From contig NZ_BMTY01000022.1 in the NCBI RefSeq assembly GCF_014649915.1, positions 87,035 through 151,034 of the forward strand: a DNA stretch of 64,000 bases. The letters are read 5' to 3'. A model generated the notes under the pieces. That model worked only from the letters and a program-made list of their open reading frames with translations, had not been told where the DNA came from and did no database searches. This document shows positions 1-8,390 of the stretch, piece after piece. The DNA comes from Streptomyces toxytricini. Lineage in GTDB: Bacteria; Actinomycetota; Actinomycetes; Streptomycetales; Streptomycetaceae. How positions within the stretch are numbered: position 1 is the stretch's first letter; each line of letters begins with the position of its first letter. Made by a program: the position numbers and the translations under genes.

Positions 1-11
1 TAGGTACGGGC

Positions 12-794
12 CTACCCCGCCGCCGGCTCGCCGGCGGCCGCCCGGGCGGTGCGCTGCTCGGCCTCGGCCAGCTCCCCGAGCGCCCGAAGCTGGTCGGGGG
101 TGACGCCGTCGGGGATCGGCACGGGGGCCGGGGTGCGCAGCGGAGGCTGCCAGCCGCCCTCCTCGGTCCACCGCCGGACGATGCGGGCGGGCGCGCCCGC
201 GACGACCGCGTGGTCGGGCACCTCGCCTCGGACGACCGATCCCGCGGCGACGACGACGTTCCGGCCCAGCCGCGCTCCGGGGAGGATGACCGCGCCGGTG
301 CCGAGCCAGCAGCCGGGGCCGATCTCGACGGGCGCGCTGCGCGGCCACTGCCTGCCGACCGGCTCGTTCGGGTCGTCGTAGCTGTGGTTCGTGGAGGTGA
401 TGTACACCCCGGGCCCGCAGAACGTGTCGTTCCCGATGGTGATGCGGCTGTCGGCTATGACGTGGGTGTCGCGGCCGAGCACCACGCCGTCGCCGATGAC
501 GAGGACGGGCTCTGCACCGAGGTCGAGGCCGGGCAGCATCCCGGCGGTGAGCGTGACCTGTTCGGCGACGATGCAGTGGTCGCCCAGCCGGATCCACTGC
601 TCGCCGAAGACGGTGCCCTGGGGGAAGGCGAGCCGCGTGCCGTGCCCGATCGCCCCGAAGCGGAGCCGCCCCGGTGTCTGCGCGGTGACGGCGCCGGCCT
701 GCTGCATCCAGCGCCAGGCGGCGTGCGCCGCGCGGCCGGCGAGGCGGCGGCGCAGGGCGGTCAGAGATGAGAACGTGTTCTGGTTCTTCGGCAC
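12..794 (-). CDS. Left-handed beta-helix acyltransferase
   Basis: 260-residue acyltransferase of the hexapeptide-repeat (LbH, maltose/xenobiotic O-acetyltransferase-like) superfamily, expected to transfer an acyl group from acyl-CoA to a sugar or small hydroxyl acceptor in the cytoplasm. Isoleucine-patch repeats run through the middle, and 'TSTNHSYDDPNEPVG' carries the family's catalytic His. The C-terminal part has the usual 'GAGSVVRGEVPDHAVVAGAPARIV'-type end in shorter form. I chose the GTG at 794 because the sequence upstream is low-quality filler and conserved-looking sequence begins just after it. It is divergent from the gamma-carbonic anhydrase, another hexapeptide-repeat protein. The acceptor cannot be deduced. 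Confidence 0.85.
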   Translation of the reverse strand: MPKNQNTFSSLTALRRRLAGRAAHAAWRWMQQAGAVTAQTPGRLRFGAIGHGTRLAFPQGTVFGEQWIRLGDHCIVAEQVTLTAGMLPGLDLGAEPVLVIGDGVVLGRDTHVIADSRITIGNDTFCGPGVYITSTNHSYDDPNEPVGRQWPRSAPVEIGPGCWLGTGAVILPGARLGRNVVVAAGSVVRGEVPDHAVVAGAPARIVRRWTEEGGWQPPLRTPAPVPIPDGVTPDQLRALGELAEAEQRTARAAAGEPAAG

Positions 795-955
795 CGGCTC
801 ACCGTAGCGTGCCGGGGCCCCGGCCGCGCCGTGACCTTCACCCCATCGCAGGCCGGAGGACGGCCATGGCCTACGGTGCCCCTGGCGCGACACGTCGGAT
901 CCACCGGGCGCGCCGCCCCCGGGCGGCCGTAACACCCAGGACTGAGGAAGAGAAC

Positions 956-1513
956 ATGGCGGAACACGCGGACCACGCCCCGGCCGGGGCACTCGTCGCG
1001 GGCGTCGGGGGAAAGAGCCCGCAGATCGACCCCGGCGCCTTCACGGCGCCGACCTCGGTCGTGGTCGGCGACGTCACACTGGGGCCGGGCGCGAGCATCT
1101 GGTACTCGGCGGTGCTGCGCGCCGACTGCGGCCCGATCGTGCTCGGCGCCGACAGCAACGTGCAGGACAACTGCACGCTGCACGTGGACCCCGGCTTCCC
1201 GGTCACCGTCGGCGAGCGCGTGTCCATCGGCCACAACGCGGTCGTGCACGGCTGCACCGTCGAGGACGACTGCCTGATCGGCATGGGCGCGACCGTCCTG
1301 AACGGCGCGGTCATCGGCGCCGGCTCGCTGGTCGCCGCGCAGGCGCTCGTACCGCAGGGGATGGTGGTCCCGCCGGGCTCGCTCGTCGCGGGCGTCCCCG
1401 CGAAGGTGCGGCGGGAGCTGACCGACGAGGAGCGCGAGGGCATCCGGCTCAACGCGGCGATGTACCGCGAGCTCGCGGAACAGCACCGCGCCTGCGTCGC
1501 CCCGCACGCCTGA
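956..1513 (+). CDS. Gamma-class carbonic anhydrase family protein
   Basis: 185-residue left-handed beta-helix protein of the gamma-carbonic anhydrase/YrdA family. The three zinc-ligand histidines are visible in 'CTLHVD' and 'GHNAVVHGC', the spacing typical of the trimeric enzymes that put Zn(II) at the subunit interface. The ATG at 956 has an AGGAAGAG ribosome site just upstream. Bacterial members often have weak or no CO2-hydratase activity, so the reaction is inferred from family. It ends 57 bp before the convergent DedA gene, with a hairpin between them. Confidence 0.9.
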   Translation: MAEHADHAPAGALVAGVGGKSPQIDPGAFTAPTSVVVGDVTLGPGASIWYSAVLRADCGPIVLGADSNVQDNCTLHVDPGFPVTVGERVSIGHNAVVHGCTVEDDCLIGMGATVLNGAVIGAGSLVAAQALVPQGMVVPPGSLVAGVPAKVRRELTDEEREGIRLNAAMYRELAEQHRACVAPHA

Positions 1514-1514
1514 T

Positions 1515-1561
1515 CCGCGGCGGATCCGGCGGGCCCGCCCGGCACGCCTGATCCGCCGCGG
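1515..1561. terminator. Bidirectional terminator between convergent genes
   Basis: A 12-bp perfect inverted repeat (1515-1526 with 1550-1561) surrounds a 23-nt loop that contains a second GC palindrome. It fills the gap between the convergent carbonic anhydrase and DedA genes. There is no T-tract, which is common for Streptomyces terminators. Confidence 0.55.
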
Positions 1562-1570
1562 CCGCCGGCG

Positions 1571-2242
1571 TCAGCTGCGGGCGGCCGCCGGCTCGGCCTG
1601 CGCGGGCTCCTCGGGCGCCTCCGGCGCCGGAGCCTGGGCGGCCGCCTTCGCGGCGCGCCGCTTGATGACGATCATCGAGGTGAGGCCGACCAGCACCGCG
1701 AGTACGAGGCCCAGCCAGGAGAACCGCTTCAGCCAGGCTTCGGCGACGATGCCGACGTAGTAGATGACGGCCGTGGTGCCGCCCGCCCACAGGATGCCGC
1801 CGAAGACGTTGGCGATCAGGAACTTCCAGTACGGCATGTGCAGCACGCCGGCCAGCGGCCCGGCGAAGATCCGCAGCAGGGCCACGAACCGGCCGAAGAA
1901 GACGGCCCACATGCCCCACTTCTCGAAGGAGCGTTCCGCGAGGGCGACCTGCGCCGGCCCGAAGTGCTTCGGGAACCGCTTCCCGAGCCGTTCCAGCAGG
2001 GGCTTGCCCCCGCGGCGGCCGATCGCGTAGCCGATCGAGTCTCCGACGATCGCCCCGGTGGTGGCGCAGATGCCCAGGACCAGCGGGTCGATTTCGCCGT
2101 GCTGCGAGGCGAGCAGCGCCGAGCTGACGAGGATGATCTCCCCCGGCAGCGGGATGCCGAGGCTCTCCAGCCCGATGACCCCACCGACCAGGACATAGAT
2201 GGCCACCGCCGGAATCTGCTCCAGCCATTCCTGGATGTGCAC
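1571..2242 (-). CDS. DedA family membrane protein
   Basis: 223-residue integral membrane protein of the DedA/SNARE-associated superfamily, whose members include lipid scramblases and flippases that recycle undecaprenyl phosphate or phosphatidylethanolamine. Family marks include an N-terminal hydrophobic stretch with 'GIPLPGE' and the conserved 'GRFVALLRIFAGPLAG' with its catalytic-type arginines, then two to three further membrane helices. The GTG at 2242 has a GGGAGGA site 8 nt upstream. The C-terminal tail is Ala/Pro/Glu-rich and cytosolic. Its role in lipid recycling fits with uppP and a TVP38-like gene further along, but no operon link exists. Confidence 0.9.
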   Translation of the reverse strand: MHIQEWLEQIPAVAIYVLVGGVIGLESLGIPLPGEIILVSSALLASQHGEIDPLVLGICATTGAIVGDSIGYAIGRRGGKPLLERLGKRFPKHFGPAQVALAERSFEKWGMWAVFFGRFVALLRIFAGPLAGVLHMPYWKFLIANVFGGILWAGGTTAVIYYVGIVAEAWLKRFSWLGLVLAVLVGLTSMIVIKRRAAKAAAQAPAPEAPEEPAQAEPAAARS

Positions 2243-2300
2243 CGGTGCGTCCTCCCGTTTGCGAACCGGCGCGTCCCCGGTGACGCGCCGAACGGGCAGC

Positions 2301-4829
2301 CTATCCGTTCCGGACGACAGCCCCCGCCCGCAGCGGCAGGTCGCGCGAGGAGCGGCCCGCGAAGACCTCCCGCCGGCCGGTGCCCAGGACCCAGGCGTGC
2401 TTCTCCGCATCCCAGCAGGACAGGGCCCGCGCGTCGACCCCGACGGTGACCCGCTCGGACTGCCCCGGCCCCAGCATGAGGCGCCGGTAGCCGGCCAGGG
2501 CGCGCACCGGCTGGTCGAGGGCGATCCGGGGCGAGGGGCCGACGTACACCTGGGCGACCTCGGTGCCCTTGCGGCGGCCGGTGTTGCGGACGGTGAACTC
2601 GACGCGCAGCCCGGCGCCCTCGGGCCGGACCGCGAGGTCCGCATACTCCCACGAGGTGTACGACAGCCCGTGTCCGAAGGGGAACAGCGGCGCCGCGCGC
2701 TGCGCCTCGTACCAGCGGTGGCCGGTGTGGACGCCCTCGGTGTACTCCTCCCGTCCGCCCGGCCCCGGGCCCTGCGGGCTCGCGGCCGCCGGGCCCTGCC
2801 GTTCGTCGGCCGGGAACGTCTGGGTGAGCCGCCCGCCCGGGTCGGTGTCGCCGAAGAGGACGGCCGCGGCGGCCTCCGCGCCCGCCTGGCCCGGGTGGTA
2901 CATCTGGAGGACCGCGCCGGTGCGGGCGAGCCACGGCATGGCCGTGGCCGAGGGCGTCTGCAGCACGACCGTGGTGCGCGGGTTCGCCGCAGCGACGGCC
3001 TCGATCAGGGCGGCCTGTCCGCCGGGGAGGCCCAGCGAGGCCCGGTCCGCACCCTCGGCGGTCTCTTCGTGGGCGAACAGCACGACGCTGCGGGCGGACT
3101 TCGCGAGCCGTACGGCCTCGGCGACGTCGGCGGCCCTCGTCGCGCCCGTGGTGCGGCGCATCCGGAACCGCTGCCCGCGGGGGCCGCCCCGGGCGGTGAC
3201 GGACAGCCGGTGCTCGCCGGCCCGCAGGGCTACGGTGTGGCGGCGGACGGCGAGCCCGTCGGGCGCGGCGGCCGGCAGTCCGCCCGCGTACTGCTCGGCG
3301 GCGCCCTGCCGGAGGGGGAACAGCTCCTCGCCGTCGAGGCGGACGGTCGGGCGCTCGCCCGAGTAGTGGACGAGCAGGGTCCATTCGTCGTCCTCGGCGA
3401 GGGTGAAGCGGCCCTCGTGGCTCCAGGTGCGCCCGGCGGCGACCCACCGGTCGTCAAGGGCGGCGGGCGGGGTCAGCAGGTCCGGAGGGAGCGGTCGGCC
3501 GTGGACGTCCTCGCCGGTCGCGTGGACCACCGAGGCGCCGCTCCCGGCGCGCCGGACGAGGGCGGTGAGCGGGGAGGCGGCCTCGGAGGAGCCGCCTGCT
3601 GCCCCCGCTGACGGCATCCGGGCGGTGGGCCCGATGACGGCGAGGGAGCGGGCCGCGGCCCCGGACAGCGGCAGGGTGCCGCGCTCGTTGCGGAGCAGGA
3701 CGGCGCCGGCGGCGGCGGTCCGGCGGGCGAGCCGCGCCCCGGCTGCCGCGTCGCGGGCGGGCCGGGCGCCGGGCCGGCCGTCGAGGTGGCCGAACCGGTC
3801 CATGGCGGTCAGGATGCGGCGCACCGCCTGGTCGACGGAGGCCTCGGCGACGGTGCCGGCGCGGACGGCCTCGACGAGCGGGGCTCCGAAGCGGGTGTCG
3901 CCCGGCATCTCCATGTCGAGGCCGGCGCCGATGGCCGCGACGGTGCCGTGGGAGGTGTCCCGGTGGGAGAGCACCCAGCCGGCGAAGCCCCAGCGGCCGC
4001 GCAGCACGTCGTCCAGGAGGGCCGTGTTCTCGCAGGCGCGGGTGCCGTTGACCTTGTGTGGTCCGGCCACGACGGCGCCGGCCCCGGCGGCGACGGCCGC
4101 CTCGAAGCCGCGCAGCGCACTCTCGTGCAGGGTCCGCTCCCCGGCGACCGCGTCGGCGATGTGCCGGCCCTGCTCCCGCGTGGCGAGGGCGAAATGCCGG
4201 ACGGCGGCGACGACGCCCTCCTCCTGGATGCCGCGGACCACTTCGGCGACCAGGTCGGCGGTCAGCCGCGGGTCCTCGGAGAATCGCTCGGAGTTCCGGC
4301 CGCCGAGTGGGGTGCGGATGAGGTCGGCCGCGGGGGCGAGCAGCACGTCCTGGCCGAGGGCGCGGGCCTCGCGGCCGAGGACGCGGCCGTACTCGCGGGC
4401 CAGCGCCGGGTCGAAGGCGGAGGCCAGCACCACGGGCGCGGGCAGGGCGGTGGCCGGGCCGGCGCCCCGCACCCCGGCGGGGCCTTCGGCGAACCGCAGC
4501 GGCGGGATGCCCAGGCGGGGTACGCCCGGCAGATGGCCGGCGGGGGCGCGTCCTGCAGGGTCGGGGGCGCCGTGCAGGAGGGCGGTCTTCTCGGCCAGGG
4601 TGAGCCGCTCCAGCAGGGCCTCGACGCGGGCGGCGCTGCCGGGCCGGCCGGTTGCCGCCGCGGCGCCCGCGCCCGCCGCCGGAGCGGGGGCGGTACGGGT
4701 GGTCCCCGTACGGGCAGTGGCGCCGGGCGGCAGCGCGGCTCCGCAGCCGCCCGCGCCGAGCACCGCGCCCGCCGCGCCGAGGGCGCCGAGCAGCCGCATC
4801 GCCGAACGCCGGGAGAGGGCCCCGCTCAT
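2301..4829 (-). CDS. GH3-family beta-glucosidase-like protein, exported, nucleophile replaced
   Basis: 842-residue glycoside hydrolase family 3 protein. The N-terminus has a twin-arginine-like signal (RRSAMRLL) and a possible Cys-29 lipidation or cleavage point. Next comes the GH3 barrel (about 65-370), a C-terminal sandwich interrupted by a PA14-like insert (about 480-560), and a fibronectin-III-like end (about 740-830). Key catalytic positions differ from active enzymes. The family motif VxSDxxxxHxT is read here as 'VLSHRDTSHGT', placing His-289 where the Asp nucleophile should be. The KH(F) motif is Arg-His at 211-212, and the substrate-binding Asp of 'DGPxGVR' is Glu-115. It may be catalytically dead or binding-only. 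The next gene downstream is dedA, with no sign of co-transcription. Confidence 0.85.
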   Translation of the reverse strand: MSGALSRRSAMRLLGALGAAGAVLGAGGCGAALPPGATARTGTTRTAPAPAAGAGAAAATGRPGSAARVEALLERLTLAEKTALLHGAPDPAGRAPAGHLPGVPRLGIPPLRFAEGPAGVRGAGPATALPAPVVLASAFDPALAREYGRVLGREARALGQDVLLAPAADLIRTPLGGRNSERFSEDPRLTADLVAEVVRGIQEEGVVAAVRHFALATREQGRHIADAVAGERTLHESALRGFEAAVAAGAGAVVAGPHKVNGTRACENTALLDDVLRGRWGFAGWVLSHRDTSHGTVAAIGAGLDMEMPGDTRFGAPLVEAVRAGTVAEASVDQAVRRILTAMDRFGHLDGRPGARPARDAAAGARLARRTAAAGAVLLRNERGTLPLSGAAARSLAVIGPTARMPSAGAAGGSSEAASPLTALVRRAGSGASVVHATGEDVHGRPLPPDLLTPPAALDDRWVAAGRTWSHEGRFTLAEDDEWTLLVHYSGERPTVRLDGEELFPLRQGAAEQYAGGLPAAAPDGLAVRRHTVALRAGEHRLSVTARGGPRGQRFRMRRTTGATRAADVAEAVRLAKSARSVVLFAHEETAEGADRASLGLPGGQAALIEAVAAANPRTTVVLQTPSATAMPWLARTGAVLQMYHPGQAGAEAAAAVLFGDTDPGGRLTQTFPADERQGPAAASPQGPGPGGREEYTEGVHTGHRWYEAQRAAPLFPFGHGLSYTSWEYADLAVRPEGAGLRVEFTVRNTGRRKGTEVAQVYVGPSPRIALDQPVRALAGYRRLMLGPGQSERVTVGVDARALSCWDAEKHAWVLGTGRREVFAGRSSRDLPLRAGAVVRNG

Positions 4830-4961
4830 GACACGGCCTCGCTCATGGTGCCCCCTGCGGCTCCGGTCGGCGGGAGCGGCCCGCGCCGGACCGCTCCCGG
4901 GGCCACTGTGGCGCCGTACGGGCGGCGGGCCGGGCGGGACGCGCAGGGGCGGCGCGGAGTT

Positions 4962-5171
4962 TCAGCCCTGCGGCGGCTGCAGCAGGGGGTCGGGGGTGCG
5001 CCGCGGCTCGTCCTGCGACTCCACGCGCGCCTCGGTGCGGTGCCCGCGGGAGATGTAGTCGCGTACGACGGCCTCGACCGCGTCCTGCGGTGAGGAGACC
5101 CCGGCGAGGACCATCACCTCCACCACGAGTTCCGCGTCGAGGCTGATGTCGATCTTGGCTCTGCCTGCCAT
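4962..5171 (-). CDS. VapB-like ribbon-helix-helix protein, orphan
   Basis: 69-residue protein with the layout of a VapB-type or ribbon-helix-helix antitoxin. A short basic beta strand ('AKIDISLDAEL') is followed by two helices ('SSPQDAVEAVVRDYIS') and a disordered acidic tail. The ATG at 5171 has a well-placed AGGGGAG site. No PIN-domain or other toxin gene is adjacent on either side, so it is either an orphan antitoxin-like regulator or a stand-alone DNA-binding protein. Family assignment is by pattern only. Confidence 0.6.
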   Translation of the reverse strand: MAGRAKIDISLDAELVVEVMVLAGVSSPQDAVEAVVRDYISRGHRTEARVESQDEPRRTPDPLLQPPQG

Positions 5172-5259
5172 GGGGGCTCCCCTGTCGTCGGTGTCCGCGG
5201 CGCCGCGGCCGGGGCCGGGCGGGCCCCGGCGTCCGGGCCGGAGCGGGCCCGGGAGACGC

Positions 5260-5294
5260 GAGTGGGGCCGCGCCCGGCAGGCGCGGCCCCACTC
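5260..5294 (-). terminator. Rho-independent terminator
   Basis: Perfect 15-bp stem (5260-5274 with 5280-5294) and a 5-nt loop, 20 nt after the stop codon of the leftward thioesterase gene and before the VapB-like gene. Its strength suggests that the two genes are separate transcription units. Confidence 0.8.
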
Positions 5295-5314
5295 ATTCCC
5301 CCTGGGAGGTGTGG

Positions 5315-5767
5315 TCATGCGTTGGGGCGCAGGGTCCACACGACGGTCATCTCGCCGGTCACGGCCTCGTCCTCGCGCTGGATGGCGACGGCGACGGGGA
5401 ACTCGGGGCGGCCTCCGGCGTCGAGCTCGGCGACGACGTCGGCGGCGGGGCGGCCCAGCGTGGCGGTGGCGGTGACGACGCCCTTGGCGAGCTTCTTGTA
5501 GGCGATCTCGGCCTTCACCGCCAGGGGCACGGCGCGCGAGAGCTGGTCGCCGAAGGCGGCGAGCACGATGGCGCCGCTGGCGGACTCGGCCAGGGTGAAC
5601 ATGGCGCCGGCGTGCGGGCCGCCCACGTGGTTGTGGTAGTCGGGCTGGTCCGGCAGCCGGACGACCGCGCGCTCCGGGGTGGTCTCCAGGAACTGGAGGT
5701 TCAGGGTCTTGGCCATGGGCACGGTCGCGGCGAGCAGTTCGCCCACGTTCATCTGGTCTGCGCTCAT
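5315..5767 (-). CDS. Hotdog-fold thioesterase (DUF4442/PaaI-like)
   Basis: 150-residue hotdog-fold protein related to PaaI/YiiD-type acyl-CoA thioesterases. The 'HNHVGGPHAGAMFTLAESASG' region (shown in part: NHVGGPHAG) is the helix-start loop that contacts CoA substrates, and strands typical of the fold follow to the C-terminal 'VVWTLRP'. The ATG at 5767 was preferred over upstream codons because the conserved sequence starts there. Substrate is unknown. It is transcribed divergently from the proline/glutamine-rich membrane protein. Confidence 0.8.
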   Translation of the reverse strand: MSADQMNVGELLAATVPMAKTLNLQFLETTPERAVVRLPDQPDYHNHVGGPHAGAMFTLAESASGAIVLAAFGDQLSRAVPLAVKAEIAYKKLAKGVVTATATLGRPAADVVAELDAGGRPEFPVAVAIQREDEAVTGEMTVVWTLRPNA

Positions 5768-5864
5768 GGGCGGCGATGTTACCCGCGAGTAGACCCGCTT
5801 GACCAGACCTCTTGCCGGGGGCGGCCGTTCCCGGTGACGGTGCCTCCCACTATGGTTGTCGGCC

Positions 5865-6902
5865 ATGTGGCCAGGACAGCAGCAGCCGCCCGGGGGACAG
5901 TCCAACCCTCAGGACGCGCAACAGAACCCGTACCAGCAGCCGCCGGGACAGCAGCCGAACCCGTATCAGCAGCAGCCCGGCTACGGATACCCGCAGGCGG
6001 GACACCAGGCACCGGGCCAGCCGGGGCAGCCGGCGCAGCCGTGGACGCAGCCCCAGCAGGCCGTTCCGGCACCGCCGGGCGGCGGGGGCGGCGGCCTCTC
6101 CACCAAGACGGTCGCGATCGTCGCCGTGTCCGCGGTGGTCGTCGCGGCGGCCGCGACGGGGGCGTTCGTCCTCACCCGGGACGACGGGAAGGGCAACGAG
6201 GCCGACGGCAAGCCCGCCGCCGCCTCCTCGTCCGCCGCCCCGGCCCCGAGCGAGCCGGCCCCGACCGGCGAGAACCCGCGCGGCGGCGGCGACGTCCAGC
6301 CGGTGGTCCCGGGCTGGAAGGCCGTGGTCAACCCCAAGTACGGCACCGCCTTCGACGTGCCGCCGGAGTGGAACGTCGCGAGCCCCGGCGTCATCGCCAG
6401 CTTCACCGACGACGTGAAGAACGACGGCAAGCCGATCATCAGCTTCTCCGCACCGGCCTTCCTCAAGGAGGACTGGTGCAAGATCGACTCCGACAAGGAC
6501 GGCCGCGAGGAGAAGACCGAGCTGGCCGGCACCGGCACCAAGGGCGGCCAGGGCGCCAAGGACACCGCGGAGGCCGTCCGCAACGAGGCCGGGAACTGGG
6601 CGTTCGCCGCGTTCGCGCAGAAGGCCCCGAAGGGGACCGTGAAGGTCTCCGACCCCAAGGAGTACACGACCTCCTCCGGCCTCAAGGGCCACATGGCGAC
6701 CGCGACCGCGCTCGGCGTGCCCAAGGAGAACAAGTGCTCCCGCGACGGCAAGTCCATCGCGTTCAGCTTCAAGACCGCGAACGGCGACTTCTCCAGCTGG
6801 ATCCTCTTCAGCGCCGTCGGCGTCGAGGGCGAGGTCCCGCAGGCGACGATGGACAAGGTCCTCAGCTCGGTGCGCCTGCACGGCACCGGAACGACGGGCT
6901 GA
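5865..6902 (+). CDS. Pro/Gln-rich single-pass membrane protein with extracellular domain
   Basis: 345-residue protein of unknown function. Residues 1-75 are a Pro/Gln/Tyr-rich low-complexity cytosolic stretch. One membrane helix (about 80-103, VAIVAVSAVVVAAAATGAFVL) follows, then an Ala/Ser/Pro linker and a folded extracellular domain of about 200 residues with a single pair of Cys (in 'DWCKID' and 'NKCSRD') that may form a disulphide. This architecture is common in Streptomyces surface proteins. The start is uncertain: an in-frame TTG lies three codons upstream of the ATG used. No enzyme motif was seen. Confidence 0.75.
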   Translation: MWPGQQQPPGGQSNPQDAQQNPYQQPPGQQPNPYQQQPGYGYPQAGHQAPGQPGQPAQPWTQPQQAVPAPPGGGGGGLSTKTVAIVAVSAVVVAAAATGAFVLTRDDGKGNEADGKPAAASSSAAPAPSEPAPTGENPRGGGDVQPVVPGWKAVVNPKYGTAFDVPPEWNVASPGVIASFTDDVKNDGKPIISFSAPAFLKEDWCKIDSDKDGREEKTELAGTGTKGGQGAKDTAEAVRNEAGNWAFAAFAQKAPKGTVKVSDPKEYTTSSGLKGHMATATALGVPKENKCSRDGKSIAFSFKTANGDFSSWILFSAVGVEGEVPQATMDKVLSSVRLHGTGTTG

Positions 6903-7052
6903 TCGGGGCTCGATCCAGGCCGATCCGGAAGCCGATCCGGGGCTGACCCTGCCGGTGCCCGCCGCGGGCGCCCTGCCGGGCCCCGGGTGCGGCGTCCGTC
7001 CCGGGCGGGATATCCGTTTGGCATCCCGGCCCGGGACGGGGATAGTCCCAGG

Positions 7053-8381
7053 GTGAGTTCTCCCGCCGCCACCCCTCCCGCCCCGTCCGCGCCCGCCCCG
7101 CGGCGCCGCAGGCCCGCATGGGCCGGCCGCAACTACACGCTCCTGACGGGCGCGGCCGTCATCACCAACCTCGGCAGCCACGGGGCGCTCATCGCCTCGG
7201 CCTTCGCCGTCCTGGAGGCGGGGGGCTCCGGGGGCGACGTCGGCCTGGTGGCGGCGGCCCGCACCCTGCCGCTGGTGCTCTTCCTCCTGGTCGGCGGCGC
7301 CGTCGCCGACCGGCTGCCGCGCCACCGCGTGATGGTCGCGGCCAACGCCCTCAACTGCACCTCGCAGGCCGCCTTCGCCGTCCTCGTGCTCACGGGGACA
7401 CCGCAGCTGTGGCAGATGATGCTGCTCACCGCACTCTGCGGCACCGGCACGGCCTTCTTCAACCCGGCCGCCGAGGGCATGCTGCTCTCCAGCGTCTCCG
7501 GCGAGCACGCGAACCGCGCGTTCGCCCTCTTCCGGATGGCGATGAACGGCGCCGGCATCGGCGGGGCCGCGCTGGGCGGGGCGATGATCGCCGCGATGGG
7601 GCCCGGCTGGGTCCTCGCCGTCGACGCGGCCGCGTTCGCGCTGGCCGGCGCGCTGCGCGCCGCCCTCGACGTCAGCCACGTCCCCGAACGGGCCCCGGGC
7701 GGCGGCCTCCTGGCGGACCTGCGCGAGGGCTGGGTGGAGTTCAGGACCCGCCCCTGGCTGTGGAGCATCGTGCTCCAGTTCTCGGTCGTCGTTGCGGTCG
7801 TCGGTGCGGCGGAGGCCGTGTACGGGCCGCTCGTGGCCCGCGACCGGCTGGGCGGCCCCGCCCCCTGGGGCCTGGCGCTCGCCCTGTTCGGGGTGGGCAC
7901 CCTCGCCGGCGCCGTCCTGATGATGGTGTGGAAGCCGCGCCGGCTGCTGCTGGTGGGCACCCTGTGCGTGTTCCCGCTGGCGCTGCCGTCGGCCGGGCTC
8001 GCCGTCCCGCTGCCCGTGTGGGGCCTCTGCGCGGTGATGTTCGTCAGCGGCGCGGCCATCGAGGTCTTCGGCGTGAGCTGGATGACGACGATGCACCAGG
8101 AGATCCCGGAGGACAAGTTCTCCCGGGTCTCCGCCTACGACTGGTTCGGCTCGGTGTCGATGCTGCCGCTGGCGACGGCCCTGGCGGGGCCCGCCGAGGC
8201 GGCGTTCGGCCGTACGAACGCGCTGTGGGGCTGCGCCGTCCTGGTCGTGGCGGTCACCGCCGCTGTCCTCGCGGTGCCCGACGTCCGCCGGATGACGCGC
8301 CGTCCCTCGCCTCCGAAGGCCGGCTCGCTGCCCGCCCCCGCGCCGGAGACCCCCGCGGAGTCGGAGACGGTGCGCGGCTGA
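7053..8381 (+). CDS. MFS transporter
   Basis: 442-residue major facilitator protein with about 12 hydrophobic helices, in the actinobacterial group of small-molecule/drug efflux carriers. After a Pro/Ala-rich cytosolic N-terminus, helix 1 carries 'LLTGAAVITNLGS'. The loop between helices 2 and 3 has 'VADRLPRHRVMVAAN', the MFS motif A equivalent (GxxaDrxGrr). The GTG at 7053 was preferred because the upstream codons to 6987 are intergenic in character. Substrate is not predictable. Its 3' end is nearly contiguous with the convergent methyltransferase gene (9-bp gap). Confidence 0.85.
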   Translation: MSSPAATPPAPSAPAPRRRRPAWAGRNYTLLTGAAVITNLGSHGALIASAFAVLEAGGSGGDVGLVAAARTLPLVLFLLVGGAVADRLPRHRVMVAANALNCTSQAAFAVLVLTGTPQLWQMMLLTALCGTGTAFFNPAAEGMLLSSVSGEHANRAFALFRMAMNGAGIGGAALGGAMIAAMGPGWVLAVDAAAFALAGALRAALDVSHVPERAPGGGLLADLREGWVEFRTRPWLWSIVLQFSVVVAVVGAAEAVYGPLVARDRLGGPAPWGLALALFGVGTLAGAVLMMVWKPRRLLLVGTLCVFPLALPSAGLAVPLPVWGLCAVMFVSGAAIEVFGVSWMTTMHQEIPEDKFSRVSAYDWFGSVSMLPLATALAGPAEAAFGRTNALWGCAVLVVAVTAAVLAVPDVRRMTRRPSPPKAGSLPAPAPETPAESETVRG

Positions 8382-8390
8382 GGCCGGCGG

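Noticed and set aside
5850..8096. Long minus-strand frames opposite the membrane protein and MFS genes
   Set aside because: Low-complexity Arg/Ala/Gly translation with no domains; antisense shadows of the plus-strand genes.
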